From UBA995 sp035477115 (GTDB taxonomy: Bacteria > Bacillota > Sulfobacillia > UBA995), in the NCBI GenBank assembly GCA_035477115.1, contig DATIKW010000031.1, positions 1 through 18,232 on the forward strand: 18,232 nt of DNA, written 5' to 3'. Positions 6,487-12,991 of the stretch are shown here, piece after piece. Each line of letters begins with the position of its first letter. The stretch's first letter is position 1. A program made the translations under genes and the position numbers. Under the pieces are notes generated by a model that was not told the DNA's origin, made no database searches, and was given only the letters and a program-made list of their open reading frames with translations.

Positions 6487-7351
6487 AGTCCAGGACCTCC
6501 CCTGTAGCATCGAAGCGGTAGATCTCCATGATCCGGTGTTTCAACTCGTCGATTTGCCGGCGGACGAGGCGGCGCGGTCGAGGCAGATCCACCTCGATCG
6601 TGTTCCGCACCGTGCCCGGCGCCGGAGAGAAGACCACCACCCGGTCGGCGAGCAGCAGCGCTTCCTCGACATCATGGGTCACGAACACGATCGTCTGCCC
6701 CATCGCCTCCCACAGCCGTAGCAGGTCCTCCTGCAGGTGCTGCCGCGACGCGGCATCGACCGCCGCGAACGGCTCATCCATCAAGATTATCTTCGGCTCG
6801 ACCGACAAGGCCCGGGCCAAGGCAACCCGCTGCCGCATACCTCCCGAAAGCTGGGAGGGGAACTTGTTCTCCCCTTCTTTCAGGCCGACCAGAGCCAGGT
6901 ATCGCCTGGCCCACGCGGGCCGCTCGCCCCGGGGCATCCCGCGCAGCTTCAGTGCGAAGACCACATTCTCCAGGGCCGTCATCCAGGGGAAAAGGCCGCC
7001 ATCCTGGAAGACGATCGCCGTGTCGGACTTGGGCGTGTCCCGGAAAGTGCTGTTGACGATGGGCGATAGGAACCGGTACTTCCTCCGGTATGCCTCCATT
7101 TCCTTCCGGGTGCCGGGGAGCGGTTCCAGCACCCGTCTCCCTTCCACATATACCTCGCCCTCGGTCGGGGCCTGCAGCCCGGCCAGGATTTCCAGCAAGG
7201 TCGACTTGCCGCTGCCGCTGGTGCCGACGATCGCCACGAACTCGCGCGCATCGACCTTCAGCGATACGGACACCAGGGCGGTGTTCCCCTCGGCTATTCC
7301 CTGCGGATTGACTACGGGAAAGAACTTGCTGATCCTCCTTGCCTCGATCAC
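6476..7351 (-). CDS. ABC transporter ATP-binding protein, SsuB/TauB/NrtD type
   Basis: The 291-residue ATPase has Walker A GTSGSGKST (43-51), Q-loop Gln116, signature LSGGM (168-172), Walker B IILMDEP (188-194) and H-loop His226. The regions QDGGLFPW and AAVDAASR are typical of the nitrate/sulfonate/taurine (NitT/TauT) importers. An unusual insert occupies about residues 76-110 (EPLPGTRKEMEAYRRKY... through TPKSD), between the strand after Walker A and the Q-loop, where relatives have only a few residues. The start is GTG 7351, two bases after the permease stop. An ATG at 7420 would overlap the permease by 67 bases and is less likely. It energises the permease encoded just upstream. Confidence 0.92.
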   Translation of the reverse strand: MIEARRISKFFPVVNPQGIAEGNTALVSVSLKVDAREFVAIVGTSGSGKSTLLEILAGLQAPTEGEVYVEGRRVLEPLPGTRKEMEAYRRKYRFLSPIVNSTFRDTPKSDTAIVFQDGGLFPWMTALENVVFALKLRGMPRGERPAWARRYLALVGLKEGENKFPSQLSGGMRQRVALARALSVEPKIILMDEPFAAVDAASRQHLQEDLLRLWEAMGQTIVFVTHDVEEALLLADRVVVFSPAPGTVRNTIEVDLPRPRRLVRRQIDELKHRIMEIYRFDATGEVLDYAI

Positions 7352-7353
7352 GG

Positions 7354-8175
7354 CTACCGCCCCACTTTCCACAGGGCCAATTTGGTTTCGACATACTTCA
7401 TGATCTCGATCAGCAGCCAACCGATGAACCCGAGGACCAGCATGGCGACCACCATCCGGTCGATGCGGAAGAAGTCCTTGGACTCGATAAGGAGCCAGCC
7501 GAGCCCGCTATGGGCGCCTACCATCTCCGAGACCACCAGCATCACCAGCCCCAGGGCAATCCCCAGCTTCCACCCCATGACCACGAAACCCAGGGCGTGC
7601 GGCAGGAGAACGCGAGTGATGAGGGTGAACTCGCTCGCGCCGAACGCCCGAGCGGACGCAATATAGCGGGGATCGGTGTCCTTGACTCCCTGGTAAGTGT
7701 TGAAGAGCACGGGGTAGAAGGCGCCCAGGAAGACGAGGAAGACCTGCATGGGCAAGCCGATGCCCAGCAGGATGATGGCCATGGGCACCCAGGCCGGCGG
7801 GGGTATGGGCGCGAGCACTTGAAATAGCGGCAGGGCGTGGCGCCGCAGGAACTGATTCCATCCCATCAATGTGCCTATGGGCACCGCGATTGCTATCGCG
7901 ATGCCTAATCCCAGCGTGAACCGGACCATGCTCGCGGCGAGATGGCTGGCCAGACCATGGTTGGCTGCCAGATCGGCGAAGGTCGCCGCCACTCGGGAAG
8001 GCGGGGGCACCAGCGCCGCCGGGACGACGTCCAGGCGCGGCAGGAGTTCCCACAGGAGTAGCAGGGGCAGGAAGACGGTGAGGGATTCGACGGTGAAGTT
8101 ATTCCCGGCCACTCCTCGGAAGAACGCCGCAACCTCTCGGACCACCAAGTCAAGGCCCCGGGCAGCGTAGTTCAT
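7354..8175 (-). CDS. ABC transporter permease, SsuC/TauC type
   Basis: The protein is an inner-membrane permease with about six hydrophobic segments (roughly 33-46, 85-105, 115-140, 143-160, 197-216 and 240-260). The cytoplasmic EAA-type loop ASARAFGASEFTLITRVLLP at residues 174-193 docks on the ATPase. The order and spacing match the NitT/TauT permeases for aliphatic sulfonates, taurine or nitrate. I choose ATG 8175 because it overlaps the stop of the preceding substrate-binding gene as ATGA, giving 273 residues. ATG 8193 would add six residues but has GGGGAG directly against it. The substrate cannot be read from the permease. Confidence 0.92.
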   Translation of the reverse strand: MNYAARGLDLVVREVAAFFRGVAGNNFTVESLTVFLPLLLLWELLPRLDVVPAALVPPPSRVAATFADLAANHGLASHLAASMVRFTLGLGIAIAIAVPIGTLMGWNQFLRRHALPLFQVLAPIPPPAWVPMAIILLGIGLPMQVFLVFLGAFYPVLFNTYQGVKDTDPRYIASARAFGASEFTLITRVLLPHALGFVVMGWKLGIALGLVMLVVSEMVGAHSGLGWLLIESKDFFRIDRMVVAMLVLGFIGWLLIEIMKYVETKLALWKVGR

Positions 8176-9062
8176 TCGGCGGTCCAAGCCCATCTCCCCA
8201 GTTCTCGCTCAAGCTCCTGGCTGATCGCCGAATACCGGGCCACGGGCGAGGTCGAGGCCATGGTCAGGGGGAACCCGCTGGCCTCGAGGGTCGCCCTGTG
8301 TAGTTCTCCCGTCGGGCGGTCGGAGGCGCGACGGAGCGCGGCATCCAAACTCGAAACGTCCCTGTCCCCGAGCCTTCTCACCAGCAGGAAGTACTCCACC
8401 TGGGCCAGATACAGGGGACAGCAGGCATCCCCCGGCTCCACGTCCCAGTTCTGATATAGGGTCCGGTGACCTGCTTCCTGGGCGAGTAAGGCGAGGGAGG
8501 ACCGGGTCACGATGGCGTCGACCCGGCCCGCCTCCAGCGCGGGCAACATGACCGCGAACTCGAGGTACACGAAATTGATCTTTCCGGTATCTACCCCCAG
8601 CCGCTCGGCATCGTGTCGAAACTGCTGCAGCAGGCGGCAGTGCCGCGAACCGGCTGCCACCGTCCGGCCTTCCAGGTCGAGCAACCGCAGATCGAGATCC
8701 TCTCTCACCACCACCGTCGCCCCGTAGGGGAAGGTGACCACGCCGGCGACCCGGATGTCCGCCCACTCGTGTTCATTGAGCAACCGGAACGACGGGGACG
8801 GCTCGAGGAAGGCCGCATCGATCCTGCCGGTCAGGAGGGCATAGCCAACATCAGTGCCGGAACCGAACCGTCTGGCATCGACCTTTCGCCCTTCCTTCGC
8901 GAAGAGATTCTGGTCGACGGCAACGTAAAGGGGCGCCAGTAGCGGCCCGCCGGGATGACCGAGCTGAATCGCCGCCCTCCCGATGCTGCCCCCTTCCCGG
9001 ACTGCCGCCGCCGACAGGGCCAATGTCAGCGCCAAGATGCCGATGGCGAGGTGACGGCGCAT
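8172..9062 (-). CDS. ABC substrate-binding protein, NitT/TauT (NMT1/THI5-like) family
   Basis: The 296-residue exported protein starts with a signal peptide (MRRHLAIGILALTLALSAAA, likely cut near residue 20) and lacks a lipobox. The mature part follows the two-lobe periplasmic-binding fold of SsuA/TauA-like proteins: PLLAPLYVAVDQNLFAKEG, then a ligand loop around residues 134-146, then a hinge near LPALEAGRVDAIV. Cys142 lies in the ligand loop and a Cys214-Cys215 pair occurs in GDACCPLY. Start ATG 9062 is supported by the signal peptide and by GGAGGT upstream; the frame stays open to 9137 but that part has no signal character. It begins 20 bases after the other binding-protein gene. Two different receptors may feed one permease. 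Confidence 0.86.
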   Translation of the reverse strand: MRRHLAIGILALTLALSAAAVREGGSIGRAAIQLGHPGGPLLAPLYVAVDQNLFAKEGRKVDARRFGSGTDVGYALLTGRIDAAFLEPSPSFRLLNEHEWADIRVAGVVTFPYGATVVVREDLDLRLLDLEGRTVAAGSRHCRLLQQFRHDAERLGVDTGKINFVYLEFAVMLPALEAGRVDAIVTRSSLALLAQEAGHRTLYQNWDVEPGDACCPLYLAQVEYFLLVRRLGDRDVSSLDAALRRASDRPTGELHRATLEASGFPLTMASTSPVARYSAISQELERELGRWAWTAE

Positions 9063-9082
9063 TTCCTGGTAGCACCTCCGCC

Positions 9083-10120
9083 CTAGTCCCAGGTTATCCC
9101 CCGGAACTCCCGTGCGAACATGTCCTGCCCGGGGCACTCGCGGATGTGGCCCAGGGCGACAAGCTCGTCGCCCAGCTTGCAGAGTGCCTCTTCGTCCAGT
9201 CGGGTGGTGAATTGCAGCCGCCGGTTGCCGTGGACGATCGCATTCACCGGAGCACCGGTGTAGGCATGGGCGATATCCACGATGGCTGGGGCCACCGGGT
9301 CGGCATTGATGATGGCGTTGGCTTCCTCCACCGCCCGGATCATCCGTCGCAGAGCGTCGGCGTTAGCTTCCAGGAAGCCGGTCCGGGCATTGATGGTCCG
9401 GCAGGTTATGGCTTCCGCCGCTTCGCGGAACATCACCCGGAAGCCGGCCAATTCGGCGATGCTGGCATGGGGCTCCTCGAGGATGGCGCCGTCGATCCGC
9501 CCCGCCTTCAGCGCTGCCAGTGCCGGTCCGCCTGCTAGCTTGACCAGGTTGAACTCCGCCCCGGCCTGCCGCGCCGCAGTGGCGATGGCGATGACCGCCT
9601 CGCAAGCGGGTGATATGCCGGCGATGGTCCTCCCGGCCAGGTCCCGGTACTCGCGAATGGGCGAGTCCGATGGGACCAGCAGGACCGATGTGCAGGGCGT
9701 CTTGACCTGCGCTATGGTCCTTATGGGGGCTCCGCCGGCGACGGCGGCGATGGCCACGGTCGGGCAACTCCAGAACACGTCCGCCGTCCCCGCAATCACC
9801 GAATCTCTGGCCGCCGCCAGGCTCTCGACGGCGATGATCTCGACCTGTACGCCGTGTTTGGCGAACAAGCCCTTTTCTTGCGCTACATACAGATTGAGGT
9901 GGTGAGTGGTCGGGGCGTCAGCGACGACTATCCGGGGCGTTTCCGGCCGGGCCGGCGCCCCTTGCCGGGGAACGCATCCCGCCGCGAGCAAGGCCGCCGC
10001 GGTCAGCACGGCGAAGACGGCGAGGCGGCGAAGAGTCCTGCGGCTGCGGGGAACGGTCGCGCGCCCTTGGGCTGGCTTCTGCGGGACGGCCGGGGGCAGG
10101 TCTCGGGTGGCAACCGGCAT
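9083..10120 (-). CDS. ABC substrate-binding lipoprotein, NMT1/SsuA-like
   Basis: This is the first gene of the cluster. The 345-residue product has a basic N-terminus, a hydrophobic segment (~33-48) and a lipobox LLAAGC with Cys49 as the lipidated residue, so it is membrane-anchored outside the cell. The mature part fits NMT1/SsuA-like binding proteins (THHLNLYVAQEKGLFAKHGV..., ALKAGRIDGAILEEP). It has six further cysteines: 119, 143, 173, 240, 314 and 329. Start ATG 10120 is preceded by GGAGGTGA eight bases upstream. An ATG at 10153 lacks such a site. Cys173 lies in the same ligand-loop position as Cys142 of the neighbouring receptor. Sulfonate or another organosulfur ligand is inferred from cysK. 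A pyrimidine-type ligand, as bound by ThiY of the same family, is an alternative given the nearby thi operon. Confidence 0.87.
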   Translation of the reverse strand: MPVATRDLPPAVPQKPAQGRATVPRSRRTLRRLAVFAVLTAAALLAAGCVPRQGAPARPETPRIVVADAPTTHHLNLYVAQEKGLFAKHGVQVEIIAVESLAAARDSVIAGTADVFWSCPTVAIAAVAGGAPIRTIAQVKTPCTSVLLVPSDSPIREYRDLAGRTIAGISPACEAVIAIATAARQAGAEFNLVKLAGGPALAALKAGRIDGAILEEPHASIAELAGFRVMFREAAEAITCRTINARTGFLEANADALRRMIRAVEEANAIINADPVAPAIVDIAHAYTGAPVNAIVHGNRRLQFTTRLDEEALCKLGDELVALGHIRECPGQDMFAREFRGITWD

Positions 10121-10128
10121 CCGCGGGA

Positions 10129-10136
10129 TCACCTCC
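10129..10136 (-). promoter_or_regulatory. Strong Shine-Dalgarno that fixes the start of the lipoprotein gene
   Basis: On the minus strand GGAGGTGA ends eight bases before ATG 10120. It is a full match to the anti-Shine-Dalgarno and selects this start over the upstream ATG at 10153. Confidence 0.85.
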
Positions 10137-10190
10137 GGGACGGTTTCTTCCATAGACCGGGAGCCAGGAGCCCCATGCTCCCATGCACTG

Positions 10191-10219
10191 AGTATAAGTT
10201 AGCCAATCATGTAAGTCAA
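10191..10219 (-). promoter_or_regulatory. Sigma-A-type promoter of the ABC-cysK-rrf2 cluster
   Basis: On the minus strand TTGACT (10219-10214) and TATACT (10196-10191) are separated by exactly 17 bases in an AT-rich patch. Transcription would start near 10184, leaving a leader of about 60 bases before ATG 10120. All six minus-strand genes down to 4992 follow with short gaps or overlaps and no visible terminator, so this can serve the whole cluster. The encoded Rrf2 protein is a candidate regulator. Confidence 0.78.
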
Positions 10220-10220
10220 G

Positions 10221-10391
10221 TATTATGGCAGGAGTCACCTCAAGGAGGAGGTTTTCCGGATCGAGGGCGAAAGCAACCGGCGAGATCGGGCCCGGCGACG
10301 TGGCGGGTGGTTGCACGGGACCGGGCCGTCGCGCGGTGGCCGCGACGGGCCGGAACGCTGGGAGTTATCCTGGTGATGGGAGCTGGAGACC
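10221..10391 (+). other. Structured leader region before the acyl-CoA dehydrogenase gene
   Basis: No gene is credible here. A possible plus-strand -10 box TATTAT (10221-10226) lies next to the divergent promoter. It is followed by ACCTC/GAGGT arms around AAGGAG and then TTTT (10237-10255), by GCAACC (10273-10278) pairing with GGTTGC (10309-10314), and by CCGTCGCG (10326-10333) pairing with CGCGACGG (10341-10348). The Shine-Dalgarno GGAG lies four bases before ATG 10392 (CTGGAGACC). I cannot match the folds to a known riboswitch. Confidence 0.45.
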
Positions 10392-11627
10392 ATGTTCGAT
10401 TTCCTGCTGACGGGCGAGCAATTGCAGTTGCGGGAGGAGGTCCGTTCCTTTGTGCGCTCCGTCGATCGCCAGCTGATCCTCGACATGGACGCTGACAAAG
10501 TCACCTACCCGGCGCACTACGTCCGCGACCTGGCGGCACGGGGGCTGTTGGGCTTGCGGTTCCCGGAGAGTTGCGGCGGCCGGGGGCTGGGTTGGGCGGA
10601 GGAAGTCGTGGCTCTGGAAGAGGTCGGCGTACTGGGCACCGCGCTGGCTTGTCTCTATTCTCTGCCGAGCATCGTCGGCGAGGCCATCTATCGCTTTGGC
10701 ACGCCCCGGCAGCAGGAGAAATACCTTGGGCCGGCGCTGGCCGGGCGGCTTTTCGCCGCGGAAGCGCTGACCGAGCCGCGGGGCGGGTCGGACTTCTTCG
10801 GCGCCACCACCGTGGCCCGGCGGGAAGGCGACGAGTACATCTTGAGCGGGCAGAAACGCTTCATCGTCGGCGCCGAAGGCGCGGACTATTTCCTGGTTTA
10901 TGCCCGGACTGACCCGGCGGGGCCGTCCCACGAGTCGATAAGCGCCTTCCTGGTCGACCGCGGGCCGGGGGTGGAGGTAAAGCACCGGTACGGTCTCATG
11001 GGCACGCGAGGCGGCGGGGTTGGCAGAGTGCTCTTCCGGGAAGCCCGGGTGCCTGCCGCCAACCTGGTGGGCAAGGAGAACGGGGCGGCCGAGATCTTCT
11101 ACCAGATGATGATCCCCGAGCGCATGACCAGCGCAGCCGGGGCTCTCGGGATGGCGCGGTCGGCCCTGGAGGTGGCGGTAGATTACAGCAGCAAGCGAAA
11201 AGCTTTCGGCCGGAAGATCAAAGACTATCAAGCGGTCAGCTTCAAGATCGCCGACAGCATCACCAAGCTGGATGCGGCCCGCTCGCTCGTCTACACGGCG
11301 GCGGCCGCGGTCGACCGGGGCGTCCCTCCCGCCATGCAGCGCCGGCTCGTCTCCGAGGCGAAGAAATTCACCACGGAGACGGCCTGGGAAGTCGTAAACC
11401 ACGCGATGCAGGTGCTGGGCGGCATAGGCTACACCAGCGTGTACCCGGTGGAGCGAATGCTGCGCGACATCCGGTTGATCATGATCTGGACCGGCACCAA
11501 TGAGATCATGGACTTGATCATCCAACACGAGTTCTACCGGGAGCAACTGGCCACCGGTCCCCGGGGCAGGAATATCGAGATGGATGCGGTTGGGGCGGAG
11601 CAGATGGAAGAGAAGGTCTACGAGTAG
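10392..11627 (+). CDS. Acyl-CoA dehydrogenase family protein
   Basis: The flavoprotein introduces a double bond into an acyl-CoA and passes electrons to an electron-transfer flavoprotein. The 411-residue sequence has the N-terminal helical domain, the FAD/substrate middle domain (FAAEALTEPRGGSDFFGA at 121-138, where relatives read A.TEP..GSD) and the C-terminal helical domain with RKAFGRKIKDYQ (269-280) and the MQVLGGIGYTSVYPVERMLRD signature (339-359). The motif that supplies the catalytic Glu in short- and medium-chain enzymes (YEGT) reads WTGT (366-369). Glu243 in PER matches the alternative base position used by isovaleryl- and long-chain acyl-CoA dehydrogenases. Start ATG 10392 is supported by CTGGAG just upstream. 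The substrate is not readable. Neighbours on the same strand are unrelated; etfBA lies 3 kb downstream. Confidence 0.93.
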   Translation: MFDFLLTGEQLQLREEVRSFVRSVDRQLILDMDADKVTYPAHYVRDLAARGLLGLRFPESCGGRGLGWAEEVVALEEVGVLGTALACLYSLPSIVGEAIYRFGTPRQQEKYLGPALAGRLFAAEALTEPRGGSDFFGATTVARREGDEYILSGQKRFIVGAEGADYFLVYARTDPAGPSHESISAFLVDRGPGVEVKHRYGLMGTRGGGVGRVLFREARVPAANLVGKENGAAEIFYQMMIPERMTSAAGALGMARSALEVAVDYSSKRKAFGRKIKDYQAVSFKIADSITKLDAARSLVYTAAAAVDRGVPPAMQRRLVSEAKKFTTETAWEVVNHAMQVLGGIGYTSVYPVERMLRDIRLIMIWTGTNEIMDLIIQHEFYREQLATGPRGRNIEMDAVGAEQMEEKVYE

Positions 11628-11741
11628 GCCTCGCGCCCCCTCGGGGCACCCCGGGCACGGAAACGGCTGGGCGGCGGCGCGCCCCAGTTGCGGAGTTTTC
11701 CTCGGTCGGATATGCTTGAAGCGGAAGGCGAGGTGTTGCCA

Positions 11742-12104
11742 GTGGCCGGTGAGGCGAAACAGCAGGAGACGCCTGGTCTCGGCCCGCTCAGCGCCTGGGA
11801 CGTCCTGATCTGGAAACTGGACGCCCTCGACAAGCGCTTTGACACCATGGCGCAGGAGACCGACAAGCGTCTTGATGCCATGACGCAGGGCATCGACAAG
11901 CGTCTTGATGCCATGACGCAGGGGATCGATAGGCGGCTTGACACCATAGATCAGGGGATCAACCGGCGCCTTGACCACGTGGAGACCCGCATGGACCGCT
12001 TGGACGAGGAAGTGAGGGGTGCTCGCCAGAGCTTCACAATCCTCCAGTTCACTGCAGTGTTCGGCTTCACGGCGATGCTCGTGAGCATCTGGCTGTTCCG
12101 GTGA
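11742..12104 (+). CDS. Membrane-anchored coiled-coil protein with 11-residue repeats
   Basis: I do not recognise a named family. The 120-residue protein (from GTG 11742) has a short N-terminal part with LSAWDVLIWKLDALD, then five 11-residue repeats of the type DKRLDAMTQGI (residues ~30-84), an extra RMDRLDEEV turn, and a C-terminal membrane segment FTILQFTAVFGFTAMLVSIW (98-117). The 11-residue period suggests a hendecad coiled coil, likely oligomeric and exposed to the cytoplasm. GTG 11742 has GAGGTG nearby with a six-base spacer. ATG 11712 would add ten residues but lacks a binding site. The gene overlaps arsC by GTGA. The architecture is like other small membrane coiled-coil proteins, and no function can be assigned. 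Confidence 0.72.
   Translation: MAGEAKQQETPGLGPLSAWDVLIWKLDALDKRFDTMAQETDKRLDAMTQGIDKRLDAMTQGIDRRLDTIDQGINRRLDHVETRMDRLDEEVRGARQSFTILQFTAVFGFTAMLVSIWLFR
11829..11993 (+). repeat. Five tandem 33-bp repeats inside the coiled-coil gene
   Basis: Units start at 11829, 11862, 11895, 11928 and 11961, each 33 bases and encoding 11 residues. Units two and three differ at a single base (GGCATC versus GGGATC), while the outer units have diverged. This points to a recent duplication of the central unit. Confidence 0.9.
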
Positions 12105-12532
12105 CTTCCGTGGTGAAACGGATCTTGTTCGTGTGCGTGGAGAACTCAAGTCGCAGCCAGATGGCCGAGGCCTTCGCCAGGATCCACGGCGGCCCCAACG
12201 TCGAGGTGTATTCCGCAGGCTCCCGGCCTTCGGGGGTGGTGAACCCGCGGGCGGTGGAGGCGATGCGGGAGGCCGGGTACGACCTCAGCGTCCACGCCTC
12301 GAAGTCGCTGGCGGAAGTCCCCGACGTGGAGTACGACCTGGTCGTCACCATGGGCTGCGGCGACGCCTGTCCCGCGGTGCGCGCCAGGCGGCGCGAGGAC
12401 TGGGCCATCCCCGATCCCAAACACCTGTCGCCGGCGGAGTTTCGGGAGTTGCGGGACATGATCGAGGAGAAGGTCAAGCAAGCCATTGCCGCCCTCGGCG
12501 GTCAGTGCGTGGCGGGGCCGTGCTTGAGCTAA
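12101..12532 (+). CDS. arsC: ArsC-type arsenate reductase, low-molecular-weight phosphatase fold
   Basis: The 143-residue protein has the P-loop CVENSSR (Cys12 to Arg18, CX5R), an acidic DPxx segment DWAIPDP with Asp105 as general acid, and the pair Cys86 and Cys90 in MGCGDACP that thioredoxin-linked arsenate reductases of this type use to relay oxidation. It probably reduces arsenate to arsenite in the cytoplasm. Related phosphotyrosine phosphatases lack the MGCGDAC cysteines. The start is taken as GTG 12101, overlapping the previous stop as GTGA. GTG 12113 would give the more usual MKRILFVC beginning, and neither has a clear binding site. No arsR, arsB or acr3 gene is in the window, so efflux would have to be encoded elsewhere. 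mntA follows 12 bases later. Confidence 0.88.
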   Translation: MTSVVKRILFVCVENSSRSQMAEAFARIHGGPNVEVYSAGSRPSGVVNPRAVEAMREAGYDLSVHASKSLAEVPDVEYDLVVTMGCGDACPAVRARRREDWAIPDPKHLSPAEFRELRDMIEEKVKQAIAALGGQCVAGPCLS

Positions 12533-12544
12533 GGAGATATCCCG

Positions 12545-12991
12545 ATGGCATCCCTTGTCACCGTGGATGTGAGGCGAGTCGAGGAAACGATTCGGAGCAT
12601 CATGCCACGCTTCCCTGAGATTGCCGGAGTCTACCTCTTTGGCTCCGCCTTAGGGCCATGCCGGCCCGACAGCGATGTTGACCTCGGTCTGGTGGTTGAT
12701 GCCGACGGGACCTCCGGGGGGGGCGGGTTGGCGAGAGAACGGCTCGAGGCGCGCGTAGCCGTAGCCGTGGGCCGTCTGGAAGGGCACCCGGTGGATGTGG
12801 TGGTGCTCCATCCCGACGATCCCATTTTCTCCTTCAAGGTCATCCATAGCGGTCGCCTGATCTACATCGGCGACGAAGCGCGGGTGACGGACTTCATCGA
12901 GCTGGTCGCTCAGAGGTATCGGGAAGCCTATCCCCGGTACCAGCGCGCCCTCCGCGAGATAGTAGATGAGGTGAGGCAGGGTGGAAATTGA
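12545..12991 (+). CDS. mntA: MntA-like nucleotidyltransferase antitoxin
   Basis: This 148-residue protein is a minimal nucleotidyltransferase. Gly33-Ser34 in LFGSALG, Asp44 and Asp46 in SDVDLG, and Asp84 in HPVDVVVL form the metal and nucleotide site. In characterised MntA-HepT pairs the antitoxin transfers AMP from ATP to a tyrosine of the HEPN toxin and silences it. The start ATG 12545 is preceded by AAGGAG, which overlaps the arsC stop. The stop lies inside hepT (11 bases overlap), which fixes the pair as one unit. A run of eight Gs at 12716-12723 encodes part of a glycine-rich loop (SGGGG, 57-61) and is a likely slippage site. The family assignment rests on motifs plus the adjacent HEPN gene. 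Confidence 0.9.
   Translation: MASLVTVDVRRVEETIRSIMPRFPEIAGVYLFGSALGPCRPDSDVDLGLVVDADGTSGGGGLARERLEARVAVAVGRLEGHPVDVVVLHPDDPIFSFKVIHSGRLIYIGDEARVTDFIELVAQRYREAYPRYQRALREIVDEVRQGGN

Noticed and set aside
10221..10391. T-box or cobalamin riboswitch before the acyl-CoA dehydrogenase
   Set aside because: GGGTGGTTGCACGG only loosely recalls the T-box, and no stem I or specifier features were found. The B12-box is also missing.
10225..10410. A 61-codon plus-strand frame before the acyl-CoA dehydrogenase
   Set aside because: It has no binding site and no recognisable sequence. The strong AAGGAGGAGG at 10242 is followed by no ATG, GTG or TTG at a useful distance.
11635..11647. Intrinsic terminator after the acyl-CoA dehydrogenase
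   Set aside because: GCCCC/GGGGC form only a 5-bp stem and no T-run follows.
11829..11993. CRISPR array
   Set aside because: The repeats are directly adjacent without spacers and code for a coiled coil in frame.
10365..12149. A 594-codon open frame on the minus strand opposite the acyl-CoA dehydrogenase
   Set aside because: It is antisense to a gene with clear family motifs, is low-complexity and Arg/His/Pro-rich, and shows no domain. Such frames are common at high G+C.
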